From: an uncultured Paraprevotella sp.
GTDB taxonomy: Bacteria > Bacteroidota > Bacteroidia > Bacteroidales > Bacteroidaceae
Direction of reading: 5' to 3'
Assembly (NCBI GenBank): GCA_900546665.1
Contig: URDY01000016.1
Location: 1 to 64,000 of the forward strand
DNA: 64,000 nt
Below the pieces are notes generated by a model. It was not told the origin of the DNA and ran no database searches. It saw nothing but the letters and a program-made list of their open reading frames with translations. Positions 55,465 to 64,000 of this stretch are shown here, one piece after another (positions within the stretch are counted from its first letter, which is position 1; each line of letters begins with the position of its first letter). A program made the translations under genes and the position numbers.

Positions 55465-57951
55465 TCACGGCTTTACCCGGATAACCGTAAATGAATATGG
55501 TGACATTTCATACTGGAAATCACGACTTACCGTCGTCGTCGTCACCGAAGGGCTGACGGCTGTTTCATCGGGTTTTCCGGACAGAACCGTCACTTCCGCA
55601 TCTGAAGACCGGTCAGCAAGGAAAGCCATATCCAGACCGGCCTTGACACTCACCGGAAGCATATTGACTAGCTTCAGTATCACATCGCCGCTCTTCTTAT
55701 CCTTCACCACAGACACGGCTATACGCTTGTGTACATTCTGACCATAACGTCCTTCGAGGGTCAGTTCGGACGGCAGATAGTCACTGCCCGAATTCTGTCC
55801 GAACATCTGCTGGACATAATAATCGGTGGTCAGTCTGACCTCTGTATTGGTGAAATAGATCAGATCAGGACGCCACTGCGTATAACCGTCCTTGGCCAGA
55901 AGCGGCGCATAGGAGGTCATGCAGACCACATCACCGTTACGCTCAACAGAAGTCAGGAACAGGGCGGTAGAAAGTGCAGTCTCCATATTGTTGACCCGAC
56001 CGGGTGCATGAGCCGCATACTCACCCAAATAGACTTTGGATTTGGTGCGGTCGTAACGGTCGTAATAATCCTGATTGTAAATAAACCAGCCCGGAGAATT
56101 GTAATTATGCTCATCCACCATAGGCAAATCCAACTCGTCTGCAAACTTCCATCCCTCATCATAATCTGCCCCTTCACAGAAAGGACCTGACGTACCTATC
56201 ACGGTAATATCGGGATAGTGCTTTTTGACGGCATCGTATATCATCCGGAAACGTTCCTTGAATACCCGTGTAATCAGATCTTCATTGCCCAAACCAATAT
56301 ACTTCAGGTTGAACGGTTCGGGATGACCGGCCTTGGCACGCTCACGGCCCCACCTGGTCGTACGGGGATCGCCGTTGGCATATTCTATCAGATCCAGTAC
56401 ATCCTGCACATACTGATCCATCTCATCCATTGGAATACCTCCCTGCTGGCCGTGGGTCGTCACCAGATCCCTGGAATAACGACTCTTTCGGGTGGAATTC
56501 TGACATGGAACACCGGCTGCCACCACAGGAAGCGGCTCCGCACCGATATCCTCACAGAACTGGAAATATTCAAAATAGCCCAAGCCACGGGTCTGATGAT
56601 AACGCCAGATATTGGGTGCCGGCTTACGGGCCTCAAGCGGTCCGATGGTTTCTTTCCAGTGATAGATATTATCCAGGCCGTCGCCATGTGCCAGACATCC
56701 TCCGGGGAAACGGACAAAACGGGGGTGAATATCCGCTATGGCCTGTGCCAGATCGGCTCTCAGACCGTTTTGACGTCCCTTGAATGTTTTTTGCGGAAAG
56801 AGGGAAATCATGTCGAGCGCATAGCTACCGGATGTCAGAGGCTGTATCACCAGTCTGGCCTTGGGCTCGTCGGCTTTGGATGTCAGGGTCAGCCCGCACT
56901 TTTTCCAGTCAGAAGACGACACGGTCAGACGGGAAGAAGCCAGAACCGTTCCATCCGGTCCCACCAGTTGTACGTTCCATTTGCTCTTACCTTTTCCCTC
57001 CATATTTCTGGCAAATACAGAAAGGTCATATTTTTCGCCTTTCTTCACAGCCATACCGTCAAATCCGACATTGACCAGGCTGGCACCGGGCTGCACCACT
57101 TTCAGAACCGCATAATGCGGATTGTTCTGATGCAATGGCTGGTCGGTCGCAATATCCATACTCATTCCCTCTCCGTCGATCTGCCATGCATAACGGCTGT
57201 TCCAGTTCTTGTCCCTGTTGCCGTCGGATGCCGAATATTCAAAATCACGGTTCTGTACGAGTTCGGCATAAAGTCCGCCGTCGGCAGCGTAATTCAGGTC
57301 TTCAAAAAACACGCCGATCAGGTTCTCGCTGATGGGATAGGCCTGTTCGCCTGTCACTTTGATCCGGGCTTTTACGGTATCCAATGTGGCAAACCGCGTC
57401 TGGTCGTGTTCAGCCCTTTCACCATGGAACATGCCCTTATAGGCACGGTAATCCCTGTACTGTTCCAGATGTTCTATCATCTGATAAGGTATTTTCAGGG
57501 CATAGCCTTCGATGGTTCCTTCTCCCCAGCGGACTGTTTCGGGAACGGCCTTTCTCTCACCCGCATCCTGATAACGCGACAGCTCGGCCTTGTCAAAAAA
57601 ATCCTGCGGTTTCCAACTGATGAGATCCGGTGTAGAGGTATAGGCCATAGCCGTTCCCTCCTCATCCAGATTCCAGAACAGGTGAAGGACGTTGTCTCCT
57701 GCATTTCCTGTCAAATAGGGTTTATAGATTCTCTTCACCGGATTGAAATCGCATCTGACCAAGGCTGCTCCTCCTGCCAGGTCATGCCAGTCCGTCCCGT
57801 CCTGGCTCCAAAGGAACCTGAGCCCGCTGCGTCCCTGATCATGAGCCGTAGCGTATGGCATGATGTAGACAGAATCAGGCTGTGCAGCGCCTATATACAT
57901 TTGGGATGACCAAAGAAGCAATCCCGTCAGCATCCATTTTTTCGTTTTCAT
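55465..57951 (-). CDS. GH51 alpha-L-arabinofuranosidase
   Basis: 828 residues. A signal peptide (LTGLLLWSSQMYIGAAQ, cleavage near 23) precedes a domain of about 190 residues with GH43-like beta-propeller pieces (SGLRFLWSQDGTDWHDL, VLHLFWNLDEEGTAM). The GH51 core (about 200-828) has LIGVFFEDLNYAADGG, RFVRFPGGCLAHG, the acid/base Glu in YIGLGNEDL (about 553) and the nucleophile Glu in VYLGEYAAHAPG (about 643). It removes arabinofuranose side chains from arabinoxylan or arabinan, in the periplasm or at the surface. It follows the GH43 gene by 24 nt. Confidence 0.92.
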   Translation of the reverse strand: MKTKKWMLTGLLLWSSQMYIGAAQPDSVYIMPYATAHDQGRSGLRFLWSQDGTDWHDLAGGAALVRCDFNPVKRIYKPYLTGNAGDNVLHLFWNLDEEGTAMAYTSTPDLISWKPQDFFDKAELSRYQDAGERKAVPETVRWGEGTIEGYALKIPYQMIEHLEQYRDYRAYKGMFHGERAEHDQTRFATLDTVKARIKVTGEQAYPISENLIGVFFEDLNYAADGGLYAELVQNRDFEYSASDGNRDKNWNSRYAWQIDGEGMSMDIATDQPLHQNNPHYAVLKVVQPGASLVNVGFDGMAVKKGEKYDLSVFARNMEGKGKSKWNVQLVGPDGTVLASSRLTVSSSDWKKCGLTLTSKADEPKARLVIQPLTSGSYALDMISLFPQKTFKGRQNGLRADLAQAIADIHPRFVRFPGGCLAHGDGLDNIYHWKETIGPLEARKPAPNIWRYHQTRGLGYFEYFQFCEDIGAEPLPVVAAGVPCQNSTRKSRYSRDLVTTHGQQGGIPMDEMDQYVQDVLDLIEYANGDPRTTRWGRERAKAGHPEPFNLKYIGLGNEDLITRVFKERFRMIYDAVKKHYPDITVIGTSGPFCEGADYDEGWKFADELDLPMVDEHNYNSPGWFIYNQDYYDRYDRTKSKVYLGEYAAHAPGRVNNMETALSTALFLTSVERNGDVVCMTSYAPLLAKDGYTQWRPDLIYFTNTEVRLTTDYYVQQMFGQNSGSDYLPSELTLEGRYGQNVHKRIAVSVVKDKKSGDVILKLVNMLPVSVKAGLDMAFLADRSSDAEVTVLSGKPDETAVSPSVTTTTVSRDFQYEMSPYSFTVIRVKP

Positions 57952-57975
57952 GTGTCTGATCTGTTTTTAGTGTAT

Positions 57976-60447
57976 TCAGTTAATCTTATACCGGGCATCC
58001 GGCACATATTTTCTCTTGTTGGCCTGCCAATACTGCTCCAGACGGTCGGCCTCATCCGCAGTCAGATGAATGACGGCACCGTGCTTGGGGGCATTGAAGT
58101 TGGTAGACTTCATGACGCCGTCATTAAACCGTCCCAGGTCCTTAAAGGTCATGAAGTCGGTGGTCTCCGTAAATCCGAAATTATGCGGGGTCACACTATA
58201 GACATCATACATCAATACCCAGCGGTCCTCGCCTATACGTTTCCACACGGTGGGCGCTTCGCAAGCTTTCGGCTCGAAATCATACCATTTGGGATCGTAT
58301 ACATAATCTCCGCTCATTCTGTCGGAAACGGCCTGCTTGATACCCGGCGTGCCGTCATGTGCGACATAAAAGAGGTGATACTTGTTACCTACCCGCGTGA
58401 TATCACCATCGATGGCAGAAACATTCTCATCGGGATACTCGAACAGCAGCTGGGGCAGACTTTCAATGCGGTTGAAATCATCATTGACATACACATAGTA
58501 TAATTTATTCCTTTCATTACGGAAGCGCATGGTATAGTATATCATCAGTTTTCCTTTCTTCTCGTCATAGCCGATCTCCGGCGCCCACGCACATCCGATT
58601 TCCGACAGTCCGGCGGTCAGTTCGCTGAAATTGATGTTCGCACGGTTCCAGTGTATGAGATCCCATGACTTCATCAGGACCAGTCCTTTGTTGTTGCCCC
58701 ATCCGTAGGCTTTGCCGTCGCGCTCCCATTCCGTTTTCCGATAGCCGTCTCTTTGGGCAAATACATGCAAATCGGTCATGGCCAGATAGAAAGCGCCGTC
58801 CGGACCGCGGTAAATATACGGATCACGAATACCATGCTGGTTGGCAATGGTATCACCGGCCAGAACCGGTTCTCCGTCATTCACGGCCGTAAAGGAATAA
58901 CCGTCACGGCTGACCGCCATATACAGGCCATGCGTTTCGTCCTTATGGAATACCATCAGATAAGCGCTCATGTCCTTTTCCTGAGGTACGGCATTCTTAT
59001 AACGGAAACGGCTGAATCCGGCCTTTCCCTTACCTGCACTGACAAGAGCTACACGAAGGGCGAAAAAGCCCTTATAAGCGTTATGATGCATACCGGACAC
59101 GTCTATGTTTTCGGCCAGAAGAGTCCACGAAAGTCGGTCTTCACTCACCCATATTGAAGCGCGGTTACCCTGGTTCTTGATCCTGACCGTAAAATTCCGG
59201 CCAATGGTATTGGGTTTCTCCGTCTTTTGTCCGGCATGGCGGTAAATCTCGAACGTCTTTCCGTCGGACATCAGCCCGGCAAAGGCTTTTTCATTGTAAT
59301 ACAGCAGCAAACCGGCCTTGTTGCCTTTCGTAACCTGCACATCAACTTCTGCCACGTAATTCTTGTCTTCAGCCGTAACCATCAGCAGACGACCGTCAGC
59401 CGGTGACTGTCCCTTTGCTTTCATCCATAAGGTGTTATCCTTGATCGTCACGGCCTTTTGAGCATATTCTTTCCAGAACATCCACTGCAATCCCAATTCC
59501 TTATCCGAAAAATCATCTGAGAGTTCCAGGCCTTGAGCCTTATATTCTCCTGCATTGACGGGATCAGCTTCCGATAGGGTACGGCACCAGCCGTCCGACG
59601 TCCATTCCACCGGTTCGATAAGGGTCTGGCGTCCGAGCGTGTAATACCCATTGGCGTAAGCGTGATATACCACCCACCAACGGCCGTTCACGTCGTCAAT
59701 CAGTGTGCCATGACCTTTTGACCACCAGCTATCCCTGACACTGTAGGTATGTACCAATGGATTATATGGCGAATTTTCCCACGGTCCCAACACATTCTTC
59801 GAACGGGCCATCACAACCATGTGACTGGTAGCCGGACCGGCAGTTCCGCCTTCGGCAGAAACCAGATAATAGTAGCCCTCATGGAAAAACAGTTTGGGTG
59901 ACTCCAGATACATGCCCTCCGTTTTCCAATGCCGCGGAATAGGCCAGCCGTCATACACCTTTTTTACCTCACCTCTGACAGAAAGACCGTCCTCAGACAA
60001 AGCCACGACCTTGCCTTCCGACAAATAGAGATAACGGTTTCCGTCCTTGTCGACGATATGTCCGGGATCAATACCACCGACTTTCAGATCTATCGGCTCG
60101 CTCCACGGTCCCTGTATCTGATCCGCCCATATCACCCAGTTCGTTCCTGCCGCCGGATAATAAATGTAATAGCGTCCCTTGTGCTTGACCAGATCGGGCG
60201 CCATGGCCGAACCTTCCCATTCGGTAATGGCCCGACATACCGGTTCCCAATGTTCCAGATCACGGGAATGCCAGATCAGGAAACCCGGAGAATAATAAAA
60301 CGGAGAATGGGTCATATAATAATCTTCCCCTTCCCGCAAGATTGTGGGATCGGGATAATCCCCTTTCAACACTACTTTGGGATAATGGTCCGCATAAACC
60401 ACTCCCACCAAACACCAGTAAAACAAAATTAAAAAATACTTTCTCAT
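57976..60447 (-). CDS. two-domain GH43 glycoside hydrolase
   Basis: 823 residues with a signal peptide (IDs about 1-19, cut near VYAD). The first GH43 propeller (about 20-300) has the base Asp in KGDYPDPTILREGEDYYM and the acid Glu in TEGMYLESPKLF. A concanavalin-like or DUF1349-type middle part (about 310-480) follows, then a second propeller (about 510-800) with GIRDPYIYRGPDGAFYLAM, CAWAPEIGYDE and CEAPTVWK. GH43 enzymes act as arabinofuranosidase, arabinanase or xylosidase; both domains keep candidate catalytic residues. It is transcribed from a TAATTTTG box at 60474-60481 (minus) together with the GH51 gene. Confidence 0.9.
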   Translation of the reverse strand: MRKYFLILFYWCLVGVVYADHYPKVVLKGDYPDPTILREGEDYYMTHSPFYYSPGFLIWHSRDLEHWEPVCRAITEWEGSAMAPDLVKHKGRYYIYYPAAGTNWVIWADQIQGPWSEPIDLKVGGIDPGHIVDKDGNRYLYLSEGKVVALSEDGLSVRGEVKKVYDGWPIPRHWKTEGMYLESPKLFFHEGYYYLVSAEGGTAGPATSHMVVMARSKNVLGPWENSPYNPLVHTYSVRDSWWSKGHGTLIDDVNGRWWVVYHAYANGYYTLGRQTLIEPVEWTSDGWCRTLSEADPVNAGEYKAQGLELSDDFSDKELGLQWMFWKEYAQKAVTIKDNTLWMKAKGQSPADGRLLMVTAEDKNYVAEVDVQVTKGNKAGLLLYYNEKAFAGLMSDGKTFEIYRHAGQKTEKPNTIGRNFTVRIKNQGNRASIWVSEDRLSWTLLAENIDVSGMHHNAYKGFFALRVALVSAGKGKAGFSRFRYKNAVPQEKDMSAYLMVFHKDETHGLYMAVSRDGYSFTAVNDGEPVLAGDTIANQHGIRDPYIYRGPDGAFYLAMTDLHVFAQRDGYRKTEWERDGKAYGWGNNKGLVLMKSWDLIHWNRANINFSELTAGLSEIGCAWAPEIGYDEKKGKLMIYYTMRFRNERNKLYYVYVNDDFNRIESLPQLLFEYPDENVSAIDGDITRVGNKYHLFYVAHDGTPGIKQAVSDRMSGDYVYDPKWYDFEPKACEAPTVWKRIGEDRWVLMYDVYSVTPHNFGFTETTDFMTFKDLGRFNDGVMKSTNFNAPKHGAVIHLTADEADRLEQYWQANKRKYVPDARYKIN

Positions 60448-60473
60448 ATCAGCTTAGCATTAATATCATGTTG

Positions 60474-60481
60474 CAAAATTA
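60474..60481 (-). promoter_or_regulatory. -7 box of the GH43-GH51 operon
   Basis: TAATTTTG on the minus strand, 26 nt before the GH43 ATG, fits the Bacteroides consensus. It lies in the 81-nt gap behind the hybrid sensor gene. Confidence 0.5.
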
Positions 60482-60528
60482 ATTCTCTACCCTTTCCTGC
60501 AATAGGGCAATTTAATGCGGATATTGGG

Positions 60529-63500
60529 TCATTTCTGCTCATTTGCGCCTTCTTCCCTGAATTGTGTCGGTGTCATTCCAAACTCTTCCTTGAAATGCTG
60601 ATTGAAATACTTAATCGTATTGAAGCCGGTCAGATCGGCAATCTCACTCACGCCAAGCTTGGTGGTACGCAACAGCTGGCCTGCCCGTTTCAGTCTGACC
60701 GAACGGATGAACTGCAAAGGGGTCATATTGACAATGTACTGCAATTTACGGTTCAGCTGCGTACGGCTCATCCCGACATCCTCGCTCAGGTCCGCAATGG
60801 AATAATCCGGATTATCCATATTCTTCTTGACTGAATCCAGGGCTTTCTGCATCAGTTTCTCATCCAATGACGTCGTGGTAATCTCCTCGAAAGAAATTTC
60901 GAGCGAATTCCGGAACTGCTTCTGCCTCTTGCTCTGCTGGGCTATAAGCTGATCGATACGCGCCAAAAGCACATCCAGACTAAAGGGTTTGGATATATAG
61001 GAATCTACCCCGGCTTCATATCCCTCCACACGTGCCTTGTCTGAATTTCTGGCCGTCAGCAGGATAAAAGGTATGTGGGAGGTCTGGATATTGCTTCTCA
61101 GACGACGGCAAAATTCCGCTCCGTCCCGTTCCGGCATCATCAGGTCGGACACGACCAGATCAGGAAACTCTTCCGTAACGACCTTCTCCCCTTCGATTCC
61201 GTTCCGGGCTGTCAGAATCCGGAAACGGTGACCGAGTTCTTCTGCCAGGAACTGACGGAACTCCTCGTTGTCTTCCACAATCAGGATCTTTTTCTCTTTG
61301 GAGATTTCATTCCGGGCAGGATCCTCCAACAGTTGGGGGTCGTTTTCCGTCACGGGTTCCGTTTCTTTCTCTTCTGTCTGTAAATCAGCCGGCAGATACA
61401 ACGTAAAGCGGGTTCCCTTACCCGGTGTACTCTCAACCTCCACTCTTCCACCGTGCATCTTCACATACTCCTTAACCAGATGCAGACCGATTCCGCTACC
61501 GGGATTTTTTCCATCATAAGGTCTGTCGGCCTGATAGAAACGGTTGAATACAAAAGGAAGATCCTTCGTGGCAATGCCGCAACCGGTATCACAGACCTTG
61601 ATCACGGCTTCTGCATGCTGACTGTCACCGGCTTTCTCCAGAATCACTTTAATCTGGCCGTGCGGTGACGTAAACTTAAAAGCATTGGATAACAGGTTGC
61701 TCAGCACCTTGTAGATTTTTTCATAATCATAGCAGACCTGCCAATGCTCGGTCTCCGATTCAAAGACCAGTTCTATTTCCTTTTCCACCGCCAGACTGTC
61801 GAACTGCCGGACCACATTTTCTACAAAGGAAGACAGATCGTTTTTCTTCAGATCCAGTTTCTCGCCCCCCATCTCCAACTTACGGAAATCAAGCAACTGG
61901 TTAACCAGATCGAGCAAACGGCCGGCATTACGATAGATCAGTTCCAGTTTTTTTCTGACCGGTGAATTTTCCGTTTCACGAATCAAAGTGTCCAACGGGG
62001 TGAGAACCAGCGTCAAGGGGGTCCGGAGTTCGTGACTGATATTGGTAAAGAAAGAAAGCTTCATCCGGTCGAGTTCTTCGCGTTGTTTCCGGGCACTTTC
62101 TTCTTCCGCCTTTTGCTGACGGACACGCATTTTCTTTTTCCAACGCATCACTATATAAACTACCCCTGCAATGGCAAGCAATACATATACCGTCCAGGCC
62201 CACGGAGTAGCCCAGAACGGCGGCATCACCACAATGGTCAGCTCCGCAGGAACCTTGCTCCACTTACGGTCACTGTTTGCCGAATAGACCTTAAACAGGT
62301 ATTTGCCGGGTCGCAAGCCGGTGTACGTGGCCTGTCCGGCTCCATCAGTCGCCACTTCATTCCAGTCCTTGTCATAACTTTCGAGCTTATAGCGATAGTA
62401 GGAACGCGCCGGGTTGACATAGTTCAGTCCGGAGAAGAACAGTGTAATGAAGTTCTCGTTGTATCTCAAACGGATTTCAGACGTTCTGTTGATATGCTTT
62501 TCCAGAATGACATGTCCGTCATAGGCCTCATTTGCCTTCAGGGGGGTATTAAACAAACAGAATTGGGTAAAAACCGGTTTGTTCTCACTTTTATCATAAA
62601 CAATCCGGGACGGATCAAAATAATTAAAGCCATGAACACCACCGAAGAACAGCAGGCCACTACGGGTCTTTATCGCCGTATTCTCATAAAACTTCCCGCT
62701 CTGCAAGCCGTCAGCCACACTATAACCGGTGACTGAATAGCCCGTACCGCGGTTGTCTTTCCGTTTTTCTACCTTACAGATTCCATTCAGCGTTGAAGCC
62801 CATACCACACCGTGACGATCCTCCAGCAAGGCAGTCACCGCATTATTGGGAAGTCCGTCCGCTTCCGTCAATCTCAGACTCGCTTTCCCGTTGCCGTCGA
62901 GAATGATCAGGCCATCTTCCGTGCCGTACCATTCCTTGCCCCGGCTGTCTCTCAACATACAGAAATACTTGGTTTCCGCATAGCCTTGCTCTTTCAATCC
63001 GGACGGTATCCACACACTGTCTTTTTCCACATCATAACAGTACAGTCCGCTGTTACCCAATGCCACAAAAGAATGGGAATCCAACGGATAAATGGCATGG
63101 ACGACCTGATAAGGTTTCAGTTCCGGATGCCGGTCGCTCAACATGTATTCAATCTGACCGGTGCGCGGATTGAAATAACCGACTCCTTCCGTCACACTGA
63201 CCCAGAATCGTCCTTCGGGATCTTCATACATCACTCTGGATATGTTCTGATTGGGGTCGGACGTGAGATTTTCCGTTGAATGCAGATAATTCCTTATCTT
63301 GCCGCCATTGATACAATAAAAGCCATGAAGGAATGTCCCGATCCAGAGATTGCCGGTATGGTCCTTCAAAACGGAAAGACAAATGTCATTGGGCTGAAGC
63401 GCAAAGATCTTCTCCATATTTCCGGTAACCGGATCAAAACGGAATACGCCATTGGCTCCGCCTATATACAGTGTGCCATCGGTATCTTCATCAAAACAGC

Positions 63501-64000
63501 GGATATTTTCGTTGGTAATTGTAGAAAGATGGTCCGCAGTATGCCCCAGCATGAACTTACGCATGCTGGGATGATAATAGCAAAGTCCCTGAAAAAGCGT
63601 GCCGACCCAGACTCCTCCGTTATCGTCGGCAAACACCGCGGAGATGTCATTGACCAAAGAACCTCCGTTGGTCAGTGAAATGGAAGGCAAGGAGGTTACC
63701 TGAAAGGTTTTGGCATCAATGACACGCAGACCGGATCTCGAAGTTCCGGCCCACACGTTTCCTTCTGCATCCATATCCATGGCCGTGAAGAAATTGGAAT
63801 ATCCGGAAATACCGGCCACCTTCCGCCAGGTGCGTTCCATCCGATTGAAAAAATAAACACCCTGGTTGTACATCAGCCAGATATCACCGTCCTTATCCGG
63901 ATGAAGGCAGACACGGTCCGTATACCGGTTGATCTGATTTAGAAAACCGCTTTCCTGAAATACGAATTCGGATGATGAATAGTCCCAATAACGGATCAGT
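60529..64000 (-). CDS. hybrid two-component system sensor/regulator (HTCS), 5' end outside the window
   Basis: The frame stays open to the right edge, so the N-terminus and signal segment are missing; about 1157 residues are visible. In order: periplasmic reg_prop beta-propeller repeats (visible about 1-500, many W-I-GT-GL patterns), a Y_Y_Y domain (about 505-580), a membrane helix FWATPWAWTVYVLLAIAG (about 592), HisKA with ISHELRTPL (about 653), HATPase with KVLSNLLSNAFKF and GSGIGLHLVKEY, a receiver with ILIVEDNEEF and phospho-Asp in VVSDLMMPERDG (about 953), and an AraC-type DNA-binding part (about 1050-1155). It senses an oligosaccharide and probably induces the adjacent GH43-GH51 genes. 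Confidence 0.94.
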   Translation of the reverse strand, partial: LIRYWDYSSSEFVFQESGFLNQINRYTDRVCLHPDKDGDIWLMYNQGVYFFNRMERTWRKVAGISGYSNFFTAMDMDAEGNVWAGTSRSGLRVIDAKTFQVTSLPSISLTNGGSLVNDISAVFADDNGGVWVGTLFQGLCYYHPSMRKFMLGHTADHLSTITNENIRCFDEDTDGTLYIGGANGVFRFDPVTGNMEKIFALQPNDICLSVLKDHTGNLWIGTFLHGFYCINGGKIRNYLHSTENLTSDPNQNISRVMYEDPEGRFWVSVTEGVGYFNPRTGQIEYMLSDRHPELKPYQVVHAIYPLDSHSFVALGNSGLYCYDVEKDSVWIPSGLKEQGYAETKYFCMLRDSRGKEWYGTEDGLIILDGNGKASLRLTEADGLPNNAVTALLEDRHGVVWASTLNGICKVEKRKDNRGTGYSVTGYSVADGLQSGKFYENTAIKTRSGLLFFGGVHGFNYFDPSRIVYDKSENKPVFTQFCLFNTPLKANEAYDGHVILEKHINRTSEIRLRYNENFITLFFSGLNYVNPARSYYRYKLESYDKDWNEVATDGAGQATYTGLRPGKYLFKVYSANSDRKWSKVPAELTIVVMPPFWATPWAWTVYVLLAIAGVVYIVMRWKKKMRVRQQKAEEESARKQREELDRMKLSFFTNISHELRTPLTLVLTPLDTLIRETENSPVRKKLELIYRNAGRLLDLVNQLLDFRKLEMGGEKLDLKKNDLSSFVENVVRQFDSLAVEKEIELVFESETEHWQVCYDYEKIYKVLSNLLSNAFKFTSPHGQIKVILEKAGDSQHAEAVIKVCDTGCGIATKDLPFVFNRFYQADRPYDGKNPGSGIGLHLVKEYVKMHGGRVEVESTPGKGTRFTLYLPADLQTEEKETEPVTENDPQLLEDPARNEISKEKKILIVEDNEEFRQFLAEELGHRFRILTARNGIEGEKVVTEEFPDLVVSDLMMPERDGAEFCRRLRSNIQTSHIPFILLTARNSDKARVEGYEAGVDSYISKPFSLDVLLARIDQLIAQQSKRQKQFRNSLEISFEEITTTSLDEKLMQKALDSVKKNMDNPDYSIADLSEDVGMSRTQLNRKLQYIVNMTPLQFIRSVRLKRAGQLLRTTKLGVSEIADLTGFNTIKYFNQHFKEEFGMTPTQFREEGANEQK

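Noticed and set aside
56218..57909. 563-codon plus-strand ORF
   Set aside because: It is antisense to the GH51 gene, whose codons, motifs and signal peptide are clear; long shadows are common opposite GC-richer genes.

Overview
The window looks like chromosomal DNA from a gut Bacteroidales species, probably Bacteroides or Phocaeicola. Three things support this: the repeated TAnnTTTG promoter boxes upstream of genes; many families typical of the order (DUF4421, DUF1573, DUF4286, DUF4348, DUF4199, DUF6452/DUF6048, a hybrid two-component regulator); and the clustered hisH-hisA-hisF-hisIE, ftsE-like, lysC, lysA order. No species call is possible from sequence reading alone.

Layout. 1-71: the 5' end of a group II intron that runs out of the window to the left, sitting just behind a terminator. 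118-7723: a membrane protein, a Gfo/Idh/MocA oxidoreductase, a DUF4421 protein, a UDG-fold protein, a HAD phosphatase, a DUF1573 protein, DUF4286, RuvC and a tandem ABC ATPase. 7884-15171: histidine biosynthesis, an FtsE-like ATPase, aspartate kinase and diaminopimelate decarboxylase with a strong hairpin between them, then a glycosyltransferase. 15228-21599: MATE exporter, MBL hydrolase, MurB, DUF4348, PheS, MFS transporter. 21845-22622: a 60-residue membrane protein, the SRP RNA and two identical tRNA-Thr genes. 22623-25878: a decayed stretch with IS-like repeats and a frameshifted, isolated Wzc-type tyrosine kinase.

26217-41354 is mostly housekeeping: a GtrB-like glycosyltransferase, MntP, ApbE, a Crp/Fnr regulator, M3 and S41 peptidases, dCMP deaminase, 5-FTHF cyclo-ligase, DUF721-RecF, a TPR protein, RibH, thiamine genes (ThiN, PnuT) and an arginase-fold protein. 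41367-52152 is an accessory defence island on the minus strand: a half-size HsdS, HsdM, a Fic AMPylase, a full HsdS, a HAD hydrolase, a DUF3800 protein, a probable small RNA on the opposite strand, HsdR, a YgjP-like metallopeptidase and two tiny coupled ORFs. Behind its promoter lies an 0.9 kb non-coding block with eight CCTTCACC/GGTGAAGG octamers and three near-palindromic repeats.

53044-64000 holds a BtuB-like TonB receptor and a small arabinose-polysaccharide locus: GH51 arabinofuranosidase, a double GH43 enzyme and a hybrid two-component sensor/regulator cut by the right edge. The sensor probably detects arabino-oligosaccharides in the periplasm and switches on the two enzymes just downstream of it.

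The most interesting material is the expanded type I restriction island (extra half-S subunit, Fic, HAD, DUF3800, convergent small RNA) and the repeat-rich block next to it.
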